Shown here one piece after another: positions 13,221-21,331 of a stretch of DNA of 22,019 nucleotides (its first letter is position 1; each line of letters starts with the position of its first letter). Where the stretch lies: contig JAEZCS010000215.1 of NCBI GenBank assembly GCA_023433445.1, positions 1 to 22,019 of the forward strand, read 5' to 3'. Origin of the DNA: Pseudomonadota bacterium. GTDB taxonomy: Bacteria; Pseudomonadota; Alphaproteobacteria; Sphingomonadales; Sphingomonadaceae. The notes below the pieces were generated by a model. It did not search any database, was not told the DNA's origin, and saw only the letters and a list, made by a program, of their open reading frames with translations. The position numbers were made by a program, and so were the translations under genes.

Positions 13221-14789
13221 ATGTCTGCCCGTCGGAACAGCCTGATCAGGTCAATCAGCGGTGCGGTGGCGCCGACGGTAGCCCTGTCGCTGTTCGCGCT
13301 GATCGCGGCGGGGGGCATCGCGTTCGACTATGCGCGGATGGCCAGTATGGGCAGCGAGTTGCAGAGCGCGGCGGACCATGCGGCGCTGGCGGCGGCAAGT
13401 CAGCTCGATGGCAAAAATGGCGCATGCATCAGGGCCGCCAATGCGGCGAGGAACCTGATTATCAACGACAGTCGCTTTGCCAATGATGGCGGGCTAACGC
13501 GGATAACGATCGCCGACGAGCCCGATTGCGATGCGACCGGATTCATCAAATTCTACGAGACCAAGGACAAGCTCACAGCTGCCACGAACGAGGCCACCGC
13601 CAACTTCGTGGAAGTTACGGTCAATCCCCGTACGGCCTTTTTTGCTTTGACGCCAATAGTTTCGGTCCTTTCTTCTGGCCCCATTTCGAAGAAAGCCTAC
13701 GCAGGCGTCGATAGTGCTCTTTGTGCAGTCGTCCCGTTTTTCGTTTGCAACCCGGATGAGCCGGAGGACAACGATGACCCCAGCTATCCTGTGACGGTCG
13801 CGCCGAGCACAGGTATCCAGATGCTTGAGGGAGGGGATCAGAAGGGCCCAGGCAACTTCGGCTTTCTGGTCTATGCCGGCAGGGGTGCACGCAATCTGGC
13901 GGAAGCACTTTCCTCGGATGCGGTTCTCGATGACTGCACGTCCGTATCCCAAAACGTGGAGACCGAAACGGGGCAGAAGACGGCTGTGTTCGATGCTTTG
14001 AACCGGCGTTTTGACATGAATACATCATGCTCGCAGCCACCGTGTTCGCCATCGACCAATGAGGTCAAGGATCTGGTGCGCCAGACGGGCAGCTGCAATT
14101 GGAAAGAAAATGATGCCACCGAGGCACAGCTTTCCGGCAATAATCCGCGCCGATATCGCCCAACCAGCAATACGCCACTGGCGCCGAGCGTGACTCCCAC
14201 GGTTATGGGGCATCCTCGCGATATTTGCCATGCCGCAGCCCCGCTAGGTGGCGGTGGTTGCGCGAGAGGCCAGATCGGCAATGGCGTTTGGGATCGCGGG
14301 GCATATTTTCGTTCCAACCATCCGGGAGTCGACTGGGCCACTGATCCAGAGCTCGGGCCCAATGTGACGCGCTATCAAACATATTTGTGGGAGGCTCAGG
14401 AGCCAGGGACACGGTTGCAGGCAAAAGCATCGGAAGAAGCAGGTTGGTCCACCTATGGAACGCCGCAGGCGGGAGTATGTAATCCCCCCGGCGTCGTGCC
14501 AAACACTGGCGGGGTGGACCGTCGTCGAGTTACTGCCGCAGTAGTAAATTGCCGTGCTTACGGACGGATTACCGGGCGCAGGGCGCTTCCGGTCGCTGCC
14601 TATATGGATGTCTTTTTGGTAGAACCGACGCTTCAGCGGAGGAAATGCAACGACAACACCCAAACGTGCAGAACTGAAATTACCGGCAACCAGGACATTT
14701 ACGTCGAAGTCATCGGCGCTTCAGGCTCCGGCCAGGGGGGCGGCACTCCGCAGATCACGCGGCGCGATACTCCGCGCCTTATAGAGTGA
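13221..14789 (+). CDS. tadG: TadG-like pilus assembly protein
   Basis: About 522 residues. A short basic N-terminus and one membrane helix (APTVALSLFALIAAGGIAFDYARM) are followed by the conserved TadG/Tad-like segment ELQSAADHAALAAASQLDG. The large remainder is extracytoplasmic, with 14 cysteines that probably form disulfides. No von Willebrand A (MIDAS) motif was recognised, so this is a TadG-type protein without the usual adhesive domain, or with a divergent one. TadG proteins are minor components anchoring or tipping the Tad pilus. From about 13540 the coding bias toward G/C third positions is visibly weaker than in neighbouring cpa genes. GGGGAGGG at 13203-13210 supports ATG 13221; the upstream open frame overlaps the glycine repeat and is not translated sense. 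Confidence 0.85.
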   Translation: MSARRNSLIRSISGAVAPTVALSLFALIAAGGIAFDYARMASMGSELQSAADHAALAAASQLDGKNGACIRAANAARNLIINDSRFANDGGLTRITIADEPDCDATGFIKFYETKDKLTAATNEATANFVEVTVNPRTAFFALTPIVSVLSSGPISKKAYAGVDSALCAVVPFFVCNPDEPEDNDDPSYPVTVAPSTGIQMLEGGDQKGPGNFGFLVYAGRGARNLAEALSSDAVLDDCTSVSQNVETETGQKTAVFDALNRRFDMNTSCSQPPCSPSTNEVKDLVRQTGSCNWKENDATEAQLSGNNPRRYRPTSNTPLAPSVTPTVMGHPRDICHAAAPLGGGGCARGQIGNGVWDRGAYFRSNHPGVDWATDPELGPNVTRYQTYLWEAQEPGTRLQAKASEEAGWSTYGTPQAGVCNPPGVVPNTGGVDRRRVTAAVVNCRAYGRITGRRALPVAAYMDVFLVEPTLQRRKCNDNTQTCRTEITGNQDIYVEVIGASGSGQGGGTPQITRRDTPRLIE

Positions 14790-14797
14790 GGGGAGCG

Positions 14798-15325
14798 ATG
14801 TTCGCGCGCCTTTTCAAGGATCAGTCTGGTTCGTCGGCCGCCGAAATGGCGCTGGTGACGCCGCTGCTCATCGTGATGATGTTCGGAGCTTTCGAACTCG
14901 GCAATTATTTTCTGAGCGAGCATGTTGTCGTCAAGGCGGTGCGGGATGGCGCCCGCTATGCTGGCCGACTGAGCTTTTCGAATTACAGCTGCACTACGGT
15001 GTCCAGCGGGAACAGTCCGGGCCCAACCGTCGAGGAGGATACGCGCAATGTGGTGCGGACCGGTCAACTGTCCGGCGGCAGCGCGCGGCTGATCGGGTGG
15101 ACCGATCCCGAATCCATCGAAGTCACCTATGATTGCGTGGACCCTGCCACCGTCAGCCCATCGGGCATTTATGACGGGATGAGCTTTATTCCCGTCGTGA
15201 AGGTGCAGACCACGACCGACAACGCCCATCGCCTTCAATATAAATCGCTGTTCAACAAGCTGGGATTCAGCAGCAGCGCATTGTATCTGAATGCGCGTTC
15301 TGAATCGCCGGTGATGGGGCTATGA
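14798..15325 (+). CDS. tadE: TadE-like pseudopilin
   Basis: About 175 residues. The leader MFARLFKDQSG is followed by SSAAEMALVTPLLIVMMFGAFELG, so a prepilin-peptidase site (G before S, glutamate at +5) leads into a hydrophobic helix with the conserved ELG/DxG ending. TadE proteins are minor pseudopilins processed by the same peptidase as Flp and needed for pilus formation. The C-terminal domain contains two cysteines (NYSCTTV and TYDCVDP). The GTG at 14786 overlaps the tadG stop, but the ATG at 14798 with GAGG upstream fits the short leader better. The stop overlaps the next start as ATGA. Confidence 0.88.
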   Translation: MFARLFKDQSGSSAAEMALVTPLLIVMMFGAFELGNYFLSEHVVVKAVRDGARYAGRLSFSNYSCTTVSSGNSPGPTVEEDTRNVVRTGQLSGGSARLIGWTDPESIEVTYDCVDPATVSPSGIYDGMSFIPVVKVQTTTDNAHRLQYKSLFNKLGFSSSALYLNARSESPVMGL

Positions 15326-15945
15326 GAATGCCGATCACCGCCTTGATGCGCGATAGCAGGGCTTCGTCAGCGGCGGAGTTCGCGCTGGTTTTGCCGCTGC
15401 TCCTTATCTTTCTGCTCGGCATCATTGATGTCGGGCGCCTGATGTGGACGTGGAACCGGGCGGAAAAGGCAACGCAGATGGGTGTCCGCTACGCGGTCGT
15501 GACCGATCCGGTGGCGTCCGGCATCGCAACCTACAGCTTTGCGACAGGGGCCAGCATCCCTCAGGGGGGGGCAATCGACACATCATATTTTTCATCGATG
15601 ACATGCAGCTCGACAAGTTGCGGTTCCTGTAGCGGCAGCGCATGCAATTCCCTGACCACGCCGTATAATTCGACCGCTTTCGCTAGCATCGTTGGTCGGA
15701 TGCAGGCGTTCCTGCCGGAACTCGCTGCCGCGAATGTCGAGATTTTATATAGTAATTCCGGGATCGGATATTCTGGAGACCCGAACGGCCCGGACTTGGC
15801 GCCCCTGGTGACAGTAAGGATAAAAGATATGTCCTTTAGACCAATCGCGCTGTTTCTTTTCAATGCAACCATCTCACTACCAAGCTTCAGCGCCGCGCTA
15901 ACCATGGAAAGTGGTCAGACCTACGCGGAACAGATACCAAATTGA
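15322..15945 (+). CDS. tadF: second TadE/TadF-like pseudopilin with a cysteine cluster
   Basis: A 207-residue protein: MRMPITALMRDSRA, then SSAAEFALVLPLLLIFLLGIIDVGRLMW, a pseudopilin-type helix with glutamate at the expected +5. The residue before the cleavage point is alanine (A14) rather than glycine. Residues 95-108 contain C95, C100, C103 and C108 in a symmetric C-x4-C-x2-C-x4-C pattern separated by Ser/Thr/Gly, in the extracytoplasmic part. The C-terminus has GDPNGPDLAPLVTVRI and a last hydrophobic stretch RPIALFLFNATISLPSF. The name TadF is given by position as the second pseudopilin; the domain is TadE-like. The ATG overlaps the upstream stop. Confidence 0.82.
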   Translation: MRMPITALMRDSRASSAAEFALVLPLLLIFLLGIIDVGRLMWTWNRAEKATQMGVRYAVVTDPVASGIATYSFATGASIPQGGAIDTSYFSSMTCSSTSCGSCSGSACNSLTTPYNSTAFASIVGRMQAFLPELAAANVEILYSNSGIGYSGDPNGPDLAPLVTVRIKDMSFRPIALFLFNATISLPSFSAALTMESGQTYAEQIPN

Positions 15946-15956
15946 GGAACAAGATC

Positions 15957-17174
15957 TTGGGCATCGTGAACACAACGGAAGCTGCCGAGAGTTGGACCCT
16001 CAATGTGGGGGACGAGGGCATCCACCTGATCCTTTCGGAGCAGGAGGTTGCGGCTTCGGATATTCTGGGCGATCGGTTGGACGGGCAGTCGTTGACGCTT
16101 TCCATGCTGCCCGCCGGGGCGGCGTTGCCGCAGCAACTGGTGGCAGAGGCGAAGGCGGTCATCCTGGAGGTGCAGCCGGATGACGACGCGTCCATGCGGC
16201 GGCTGTCGGCTTTGCGGGCGGCAAATCCTGCGCTGCTGGTCGTAGCGGCGGTGCGCAATGCCGAGATACCTTTGGTCCGCGCGCTGTTGCGGAGCGGGAT
16301 CAACGATGTGGTGGCGCTGCCTCTGCAGGCGAGCGAATTGTCGGCGACCATCGATCAGTTGCGTGCGGAGATCGCGGCCAAGGGCGGCCGTGAGGTCAAG
16401 ACGGGCGCGCTGGTGTCGATCATCAAGAGCGTCGGCGGCGTAGGCGCGACCACCATCGCCACGCAGGCAGCCAGCCTGCATGCGCAAACGGTGAAGCAGG
16501 CTGGCGAGCGGGTGTGCCTGTTCGACCTGGATGTACAGTTCGGCAATGCCGGGACGTTCCTGAACATCAGTTCGCCGCTGACGCTGGCGGATCTGCTGCA
16601 GGGTGGGAGCCGGATCGATGCCGAGTTGCTTGGCTCTGTCACGGTGGAGACGTCCGCCGGGCTGCATGTCGTCACCGCGCCGACAGAGATCATGCCGCTG
16701 GAAGCGATCAATGCCGATCAGGTGTTTCGCGTGATCGAACTGGCGCAACGGACCTTCGACACGGTCTATCTCGACTTGCCGGGCAACTGGACCAACTGGT
16801 CCATGTCGCTGGTGGCGCGGTCTGAAGTCGTGTTCCTGGTGTGCGAACTGACGATCGCCAGCTTGCGCCAGGCGCGGCGGCAGATCGCCTTGCTGCGCAG
16901 TCAGGATATCGATCCGGCACGCATCCATGTGATCGCCAACCGGGTGGAAAAGAAGCTGTTCCGCGCAATCGGGCTGGAGGATGCGGCGGCGGCACTGGAC
17001 CATCCGGTGAACCTCAGCATCGCGAACGATTTTCCGCTGGTCAGCTCTGCGCTGGACCAGGGGGTGCTGATCCAGGAATTGAAGGCGCGGAGCCGCATCT
17101 GCAAGGACATGGCTGACATTGTCGATTGCACCATGCAGGCAGTCACGGCGCGGCGCCAGGCGGAGAAGGGCTGA
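15957..17174 (+). CDS. cpaE: CpaE/TadZ pilus-localising ATPase-like protein
   Basis: About 405 residues. An N-terminal receiver-like domain (IHLILSEQ ... VLVVAAVRN-type strands, to about 130) lacks an obvious phosphoacceptor triad and is followed by a MinD/ParA-like domain. The deviant Walker A, KSVGGVGATT at about 157-166, keeps the first lysine position but has alanine where the second, catalytic lysine of a P-loop would be; this is common in CpaE. VCLFDLDVQFGN is the Walker A' region and VYLDLPGNWTNWS the Walker B region. CpaE/TadZ places the pilus machine at the pole. The frame opens at TTG 15942 overlapping the upstream stop; TTG 15957, seven bases after GAGGAA, and GTG 15966 are the other choices, so the start is uncertain. 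Confidence 0.9.
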   Translation: MGIVNTTEAAESWTLNVGDEGIHLILSEQEVAASDILGDRLDGQSLTLSMLPAGAALPQQLVAEAKAVILEVQPDDDASMRRLSALRAANPALLVVAAVRNAEIPLVRALLRSGINDVVALPLQASELSATIDQLRAEIAAKGGREVKTGALVSIIKSVGGVGATTIATQAASLHAQTVKQAGERVCLFDLDVQFGNAGTFLNISSPLTLADLLQGGSRIDAELLGSVTVETSAGLHVVTAPTEIMPLEAINADQVFRVIELAQRTFDTVYLDLPGNWTNWSMSLVARSEVVFLVCELTIASLRQARRQIALLRSQDIDPARIHVIANRVEKKLFRAIGLEDAAAALDHPVNLSIANDFPLVSSALDQGVLIQELKARSRICKDMADIVDCTMQAVTARRQAEKG

Positions 17175-18535
17175 TGTGGCAGATCCGGAAAGGCGACAGC
17201 CGGTTTAGTGATCCTCGCGACGAGGTAGGGCCGACCGATACCGAGCTGGTCCATTGGGAAGAGGACCGGCATACCGAGCTGAAGGTCGCGCTGCACCAGA
17301 AGCTGATCGACCTGATCAACCTGTCCGCGTTGGAAAATATGTCGCGGGCGCAGGTGGAAGCGGAAGTGGGCGAAATCGTCCACGAGCAGTTGGCCTTGCA
17401 GAAGCATGCGCTGAACCTGGAAGAGCGCAAGCGGCTGGTTTCCGACATATTGGACGAGTTGCTGGGGCTGGGGCCGCTCGAGCCGCTGCTGAAGGACAAT
17501 AGCGTCACCGATATTTTGGTGAACGGCCACAAGATCGTTTTCGTCGAGCGCGGCGGGCGGCTGATGGAGACGGCGGCACGGTTCAAGGATGAGAAGCACC
17601 TGCTGCGCATCATCCAGAAGATCGTCGCGGCGGTCGGGCGGCGCGTGGACGAGGCTTCGCCCTTTGTCGATGCGCGGCTGGCGGACGGGTCGCGCGTCAA
17701 TGCGGTGGTGCCGCCGCTGGCGGTCGATGGGTCGCTGTTGTCGATCCGCAAGTTCGCCAAGGTGCCGATCAGCATGGCGCGGCTGTCCGAACTGGGCAGC
17801 GTGCCGGCGCCTATGGCGCAGGTGCTGGCGGCGGTGGTCGCGGCGCGGCGCAATGTGCTGATTTCCGGCGGCACGGGTTCGGGCAAGACGACGCTGCTCA
17901 ACGCCATGTCGGCGAGCATCGATGAAGCCGAGCGGATCGTGACCATTGAGGATTCGGCCGAGCTTCAATTGCAGCAGCGCCATGTCGTGCGGCTGGAAAC
18001 GCGGCCTCCCAACATCGAGGGGCGGGGCGAGGTCACCCAGCGCGATCTGGTGAAGAATGCGCTGCGCATGCGGCCTGATCGCATCATCGTGGGCGAAGTG
18101 CGCGCCGGGGAGGCGTTCGACATGCTCCAGGCGATGAACACGGGCCATGACGGGTCGATGACCACGGTCCATGCCAATACGCCGCGCGACGCGCTGTCCC
18201 GTGTCGAGCAGATGATTGGCATGAGCGGTATCGACATTTCGCCTCGATCAGCACGGGCGCAGATCGCGTCGGCGCTGAACGTCATCGTGCAGGTGGGGCG
18301 GCTGTCGGACGGCCGCCGCCGCCTGATGAGCATTTCGGAGATTACGGGCATGGAGGGCGAGGTCATCACCATGCAGGAAATCTTCCGCTTCAAGATGACG
18401 GGGCGCGACGAAGACGGGATGGTGCGCGGCCATTTCGAGGCGACCGGCATCCGGCCCAAGTTCATGAGCGAGCTGACCGACCGGGGCATTAGCCTGCCTG
18501 CCGATCTGTTCCGTCCCGATGCGGTGGTGCAATGA
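17174..18535 (+). CDS. cpaF: Tad secretion ATPase CpaF/TadA
   Basis: A 453-residue GspE/VirB11-type hexameric ATPase that drives Flp assembly and, in some bacteria, retraction. An N-terminal helical region precedes LLGLGPLEPLLKDNSVTDILVNGHKIVFVERGG. The Walker A is GGTGSGKTT at 232-240; the Asp box is VTIEDSAELQL, and the Walker B/His region includes MRPDRIIVGEVRAGEAFDMLQAMNTGHDGSMTTVHANT. The C-terminus resembles other CpaF proteins (RRLMSISEITGMEGEVITMQEIF). ATG 17174 overlaps the cpaE TGA by one base, with GAGAAGG upstream; earlier in-frame codons would extend into cpaE. Confidence 0.97.
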   Translation: MWQIRKGDSRFSDPRDEVGPTDTELVHWEEDRHTELKVALHQKLIDLINLSALENMSRAQVEAEVGEIVHEQLALQKHALNLEERKRLVSDILDELLGLGPLEPLLKDNSVTDILVNGHKIVFVERGGRLMETAARFKDEKHLLRIIQKIVAAVGRRVDEASPFVDARLADGSRVNAVVPPLAVDGSLLSIRKFAKVPISMARLSELGSVPAPMAQVLAAVVAARRNVLISGGTGSGKTTLLNAMSASIDEAERIVTIEDSAELQLQQRHVVRLETRPPNIEGRGEVTQRDLVKNALRMRPDRIIVGEVRAGEAFDMLQAMNTGHDGSMTTVHANTPRDALSRVEQMIGMSGIDISPRSARAQIASALNVIVQVGRLSDGRRRLMSISEITGMEGEVITMQEIFRFKMTGRDEDGMVRGHFEATGIRPKFMSELTDRGISLPADLFRPDAVVQ

Positions 18536-19536
18536 TCAACCCGCTCTACATCCGCGCCTTTGTGCTGGTGCTGCTGTTTGCGGCGGTGATCCTGACGATT
18601 GAGGGCATCCATAGCTGGTTCCGGGCCCGCGCGAGCAAGGAGCGGGTGGTCAACAAGCGGCTGAAGATGATCGCGCAGGGCTTTGAGCGGAGTACTGTGC
18701 TGTCCCGGCTGCGGCGCAATGACGACAGCATGAATTTCAACCATGACAGCGTCTTTGGGCGGATGGCTCTGGGCGTCGTGCGGTCACTGCATGGCGCGGG
18801 CCTGAGCGTGCCCGCGCGCACGGTGCTGACGTTCATGGCCGTGGGCACGGGCGCGCTGTTTCTGATCGTGCTGATCGGCGCGCTGGCGGCCGGATATGGC
18901 ATGACGGCGGGCATGATCGTGATGGCTGGCGCTTTCGCCGTTTCGCTGGGCGTGCTGCTGCCGGTGATGGTGCTCAGCCGTTTGAGCCAGCGGCGGCGCA
19001 AGAAAATGGAGGAGCAGTTCCCCGTCGCGCTCGATACCTTTGTGCGTGGCCTGCGCGCCGGGCACCCGATCGCGGCGGCGCTGGAGCTATTGACCAAGGA
19101 GATGAAGGACCCGATCGGCAGCGAGTTCGGCATCGTCGTAGATGAAGTGACCTATGGGTCCGACCTGCGCGACGCGTTGCAGCGGATGGCCGAGCGGTGG
19201 GACATGAACGAGATGCACATGTTCGTGACGTCGCTGTCGGTGCAGGCGGAAACGGGCGGCAACCTGGCCGAGATATTGGAGAACCTGTCGCTGGTGATCC
19301 GTGAGCGGGCAAGCCTGTTCATGAAGGTCCGGGCGTTGAGTTCCGAAGGACGGATGACGGCGGTGATGCTGACGGCGCTGCCGATCCTGGCGTTCGTTGC
19401 GCTGTTCCTGCTCAATCCAGCCTTTTACCTGGATATCGCGCAGGACCCGATGTTCATCTTCGGCTTTTCCGGGCTCATCATCCTCTACATCATCGGCTTC
19501 ATCACGATACGCCGCATGGTTGATTTGAAAGTGTGA
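18532..19536 (+). CDS. tadB: Tad inner-membrane platform protein TadB
   Basis: A 334-residue GspF-type protein. Membrane segments lie near 8-25, 100-118, 123-148, 277-298 and 308-330. The T2SSF domain (about 158-295) includes FPVALDTFVRGLRAGHPIAAALELL, EVTYGSDLRDALQRMAERW and TSLSVQAETGGNLAEILENLSLVIRER, which mark TadB. With TadC it forms the platform turned by CpaF. The start overlaps the cpaF stop (ATGA). It is followed by tadC after four bases. Confidence 0.95.
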   Translation: MINPLYIRAFVLVLLFAAVILTIEGIHSWFRARASKERVVNKRLKMIAQGFERSTVLSRLRRNDDSMNFNHDSVFGRMALGVVRSLHGAGLSVPARTVLTFMAVGTGALFLIVLIGALAAGYGMTAGMIVMAGAFAVSLGVLLPVMVLSRLSQRRRKKMEEQFPVALDTFVRGLRAGHPIAAALELLTKEMKDPIGSEFGIVVDEVTYGSDLRDALQRMAERWDMNEMHMFVTSLSVQAETGGNLAEILENLSLVIRERASLFMKVRALSSEGRMTAVMLTALPILAFVALFLLNPAFYLDIAQDPMFIFGFSGLIILYIIGFITIRRMVDLKV

Positions 19537-19540
19537 CCTG

Positions 19541-20512
19541 ATGCTGGACCTCGCCCTAATCTCACAGCTTCGGCCGGTGCTGCTGGTCCTGCTGTTCGTC
19601 GCGATCGTGGCGACCGTCTATGGCGTGATGGAGACGATCGCGCGCACGTCGCGTGTGCGCAGCCGGCTCGACATCGTGAGCGAGGCGGGCAGCGCGGCGC
19701 AGGGCGTCGGCCAATCGCTGCGGAACGAGCGCAACAACAGCGAATGGAAGAAGCTGGTCGACCGGATCGAGAAGCTTGGCATTTCGCTGGCGGACACGAA
19801 GAATGACAGCCTGCGCAAGCGAATGATCGCGGCGGGCTATCCTTCGCCCGAGGCGCCGAAGGTCTTTACCTTTGTCCGGTTGGTGCTGACGCTCGCCCTG
19901 CCTGCGGTGCTGGTGCTGATGTCGCTGAACAAGCCTGAGCCGCCGAGCCCGATGAAGCTGTATTTCATGGCGATGGGCGTGGCGGTGATGGGGCTGTACC
20001 TGCCGAACCTGTTCATTTCCGCCAAGGCGGCGCGGCGGCAGGAGGCGATCATCCATGGCTTTCCCGATGCTCTGGACCTGATGCTGGTGTGCGTCGAGGC
20101 GGGGCTGGGGCTGGAAGCGGCGATGGATCGGGTGGGACGCGAACTTGCCCTCTCGCACCCGCTGGTGTCGCAGACGCTGGGCAAGGTCGTGCTGGAACTG
20201 CGCGCGGGTCGCAGCCGTGCGGACGCGTTGCGGCGGATGGCGGATGATGTCGATGTGGATGAGATCCGATCCTTCGCGACGCTGCTGATCCAGTCGGACC
20301 AGCTGGGATCGAGCGTTGGGCAGACGCTGCGAATCTACGCGGGGGAAATGCGCGAAAAGCGGCGGATGCGGGCGGAGGAAAAAGCGCATCGCTTGCCGGT
20401 TCTGCTGTCGGTGCCGCTGGTCGCGTGCATGCTGCCGGTGATGATCGGCGTGTTGATGCTGCCAGCCGTGGTGCGTGTGGTGCGTGACATCCTGCCGGTC
20501 ATGGCGCGGTAG
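19541..20512 (+). CDS. tadC: Tad inner-membrane platform protein TadC
   Basis: A 323-residue partner of TadB. An N-terminal membrane helix (about 10-30), a charged cytoplasmic stretch, two helices near 107-125 and 138-160, then the T2SSF domain from about 164 (IIHGFPDALDLMLVCVEAGLGLEAAMDRVG, LRAGRSRADALRRMADDVDVDEI, SFATLLIQSDQLGSSVGQTLR) and a final hydrophobic pair of segments. VCVEAGLGLEAA and LIQSDQLGSSVGQ are typical of TadC. Only four bases separate it from tadB, so translation is probably coupled. Confidence 0.95.
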   Translation: MLDLALISQLRPVLLVLLFVAIVATVYGVMETIARTSRVRSRLDIVSEAGSAAQGVGQSLRNERNNSEWKKLVDRIEKLGISLADTKNDSLRKRMIAAGYPSPEAPKVFTFVRLVLTLALPAVLVLMSLNKPEPPSPMKLYFMAMGVAVMGLYLPNLFISAKAARRQEAIIHGFPDALDLMLVCVEAGLGLEAAMDRVGRELALSHPLVSQTLGKVVLELRAGRSRADALRRMADDVDVDEIRSFATLLIQSDQLGSSVGQTLRIYAGEMREKRRMRAEEKAHRLPVLLSVPLVACMLPVMIGVLMLPAVVRVVRDILPVMAR

Positions 20513-20533
20513 CGGGTACAAGGGGGGGGAAGC

Positions 20534-21331
20534 ATGATGAAACGGATGGCAGCGATCGCGCTCATCTTCATGAGCGGAGCATGCAGTTCGGGAAACCGGG
20601 ACGTGGCGATCCGACCGGTGAACGGCGATGCTGCGGCGATGGCAACGGGTAAGGAGGCGCTGGCGCGCGGGCAGTTGCTGTTCTTCCGTGGCGAGCATGC
20701 GCTGGCGCTGGACGCCTTCAGGCGAGCGATGCGGCAGGACCCGAGCGACGCTAATGCGTTGAATGGCGTAGCGATCAGCTATGCGGCAATGGGGCGGCAT
20801 GACCTGGCGCGGCAATATTTCGAGCTGGCGCTGGCTCGTGCGCCGTTGGACGAACGGGTCCATCGCAACTTCGCGCGGAGCCTGATGGCGCAAGGGTTGC
20901 GCGATGACGCCAATGCTCTGCTGGCGGAGATCGGGCAGGGGGCGGGCCCGGCTGGGGCACGGCGCGTGACGTTGGCGCAGTTGGCGGCGACGGGAGCGGC
21001 TAAGCCAGCAGTCCCGACGCAGACCGGCGGGCTTGAACTGAAGCGTGTTTCCATGGGGGAGGTGCGGCTTCGCACGACCGCCGTGACTAACCGCCAGCCC
21101 GAGCTGCCGGGGCGTCGCGCGGCACAGCTGAATACCGCGATCGTTACCTTGGCGAAGGGGGCGGAAGCATCTGCTGAAGTCTCGCTCTCGCGCGAGCTGA
21201 AGGCGCCAATCGTCAGTTCTGCTGCATCTGCGACTGGGCCTTGCGGCGGCAACTGTGCGGCGATGGCGGGCGGCGAGGAACCGGACCGGCTGTTCGAGAA
21301 GCTGTGGAAATGGAGCGGAGGGCAGGGATGA
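20534..21331 (+). CDS. tadD: TadD-like TPR lipoprotein
   Basis: A 265-residue protein with a lipoprotein signal (MMKRMAAIALIFMSGAC, cysteine at 17) and three TPR units at roughly 40-140: ARGQLLFFRGEHALALDAFRRAMRQDP, ANALNGVAISYAAMGRHDLARQYFELALARAP, and VHRNFARSLMAQGLRDDANALL. The C-terminal half is low in predicted structure and ends in LFEKLWKWSGGQG. TadD is thought to help secretin assembly, as the PilF/PilW pilotins do. A run of G bases plus GGAAG at 20523-20531 is the ribosome site. The stop overlaps the start of the next gene. Confidence 0.9.
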   Translation: MMKRMAAIALIFMSGACSSGNRDVAIRPVNGDAAAMATGKEALARGQLLFFRGEHALALDAFRRAMRQDPSDANALNGVAISYAAMGRHDLARQYFELALARAPLDERVHRNFARSLMAQGLRDDANALLAEIGQGAGPAGARRVTLAQLAATGAAKPAVPTQTGGLELKRVSMGEVRLRTTAVTNRQPELPGRRAAQLNTAIVTLAKGAEASAEVSLSRELKAPIVSSAASATGPCGGNCAAMAGGEEPDRLFEKLWKWSGGQG

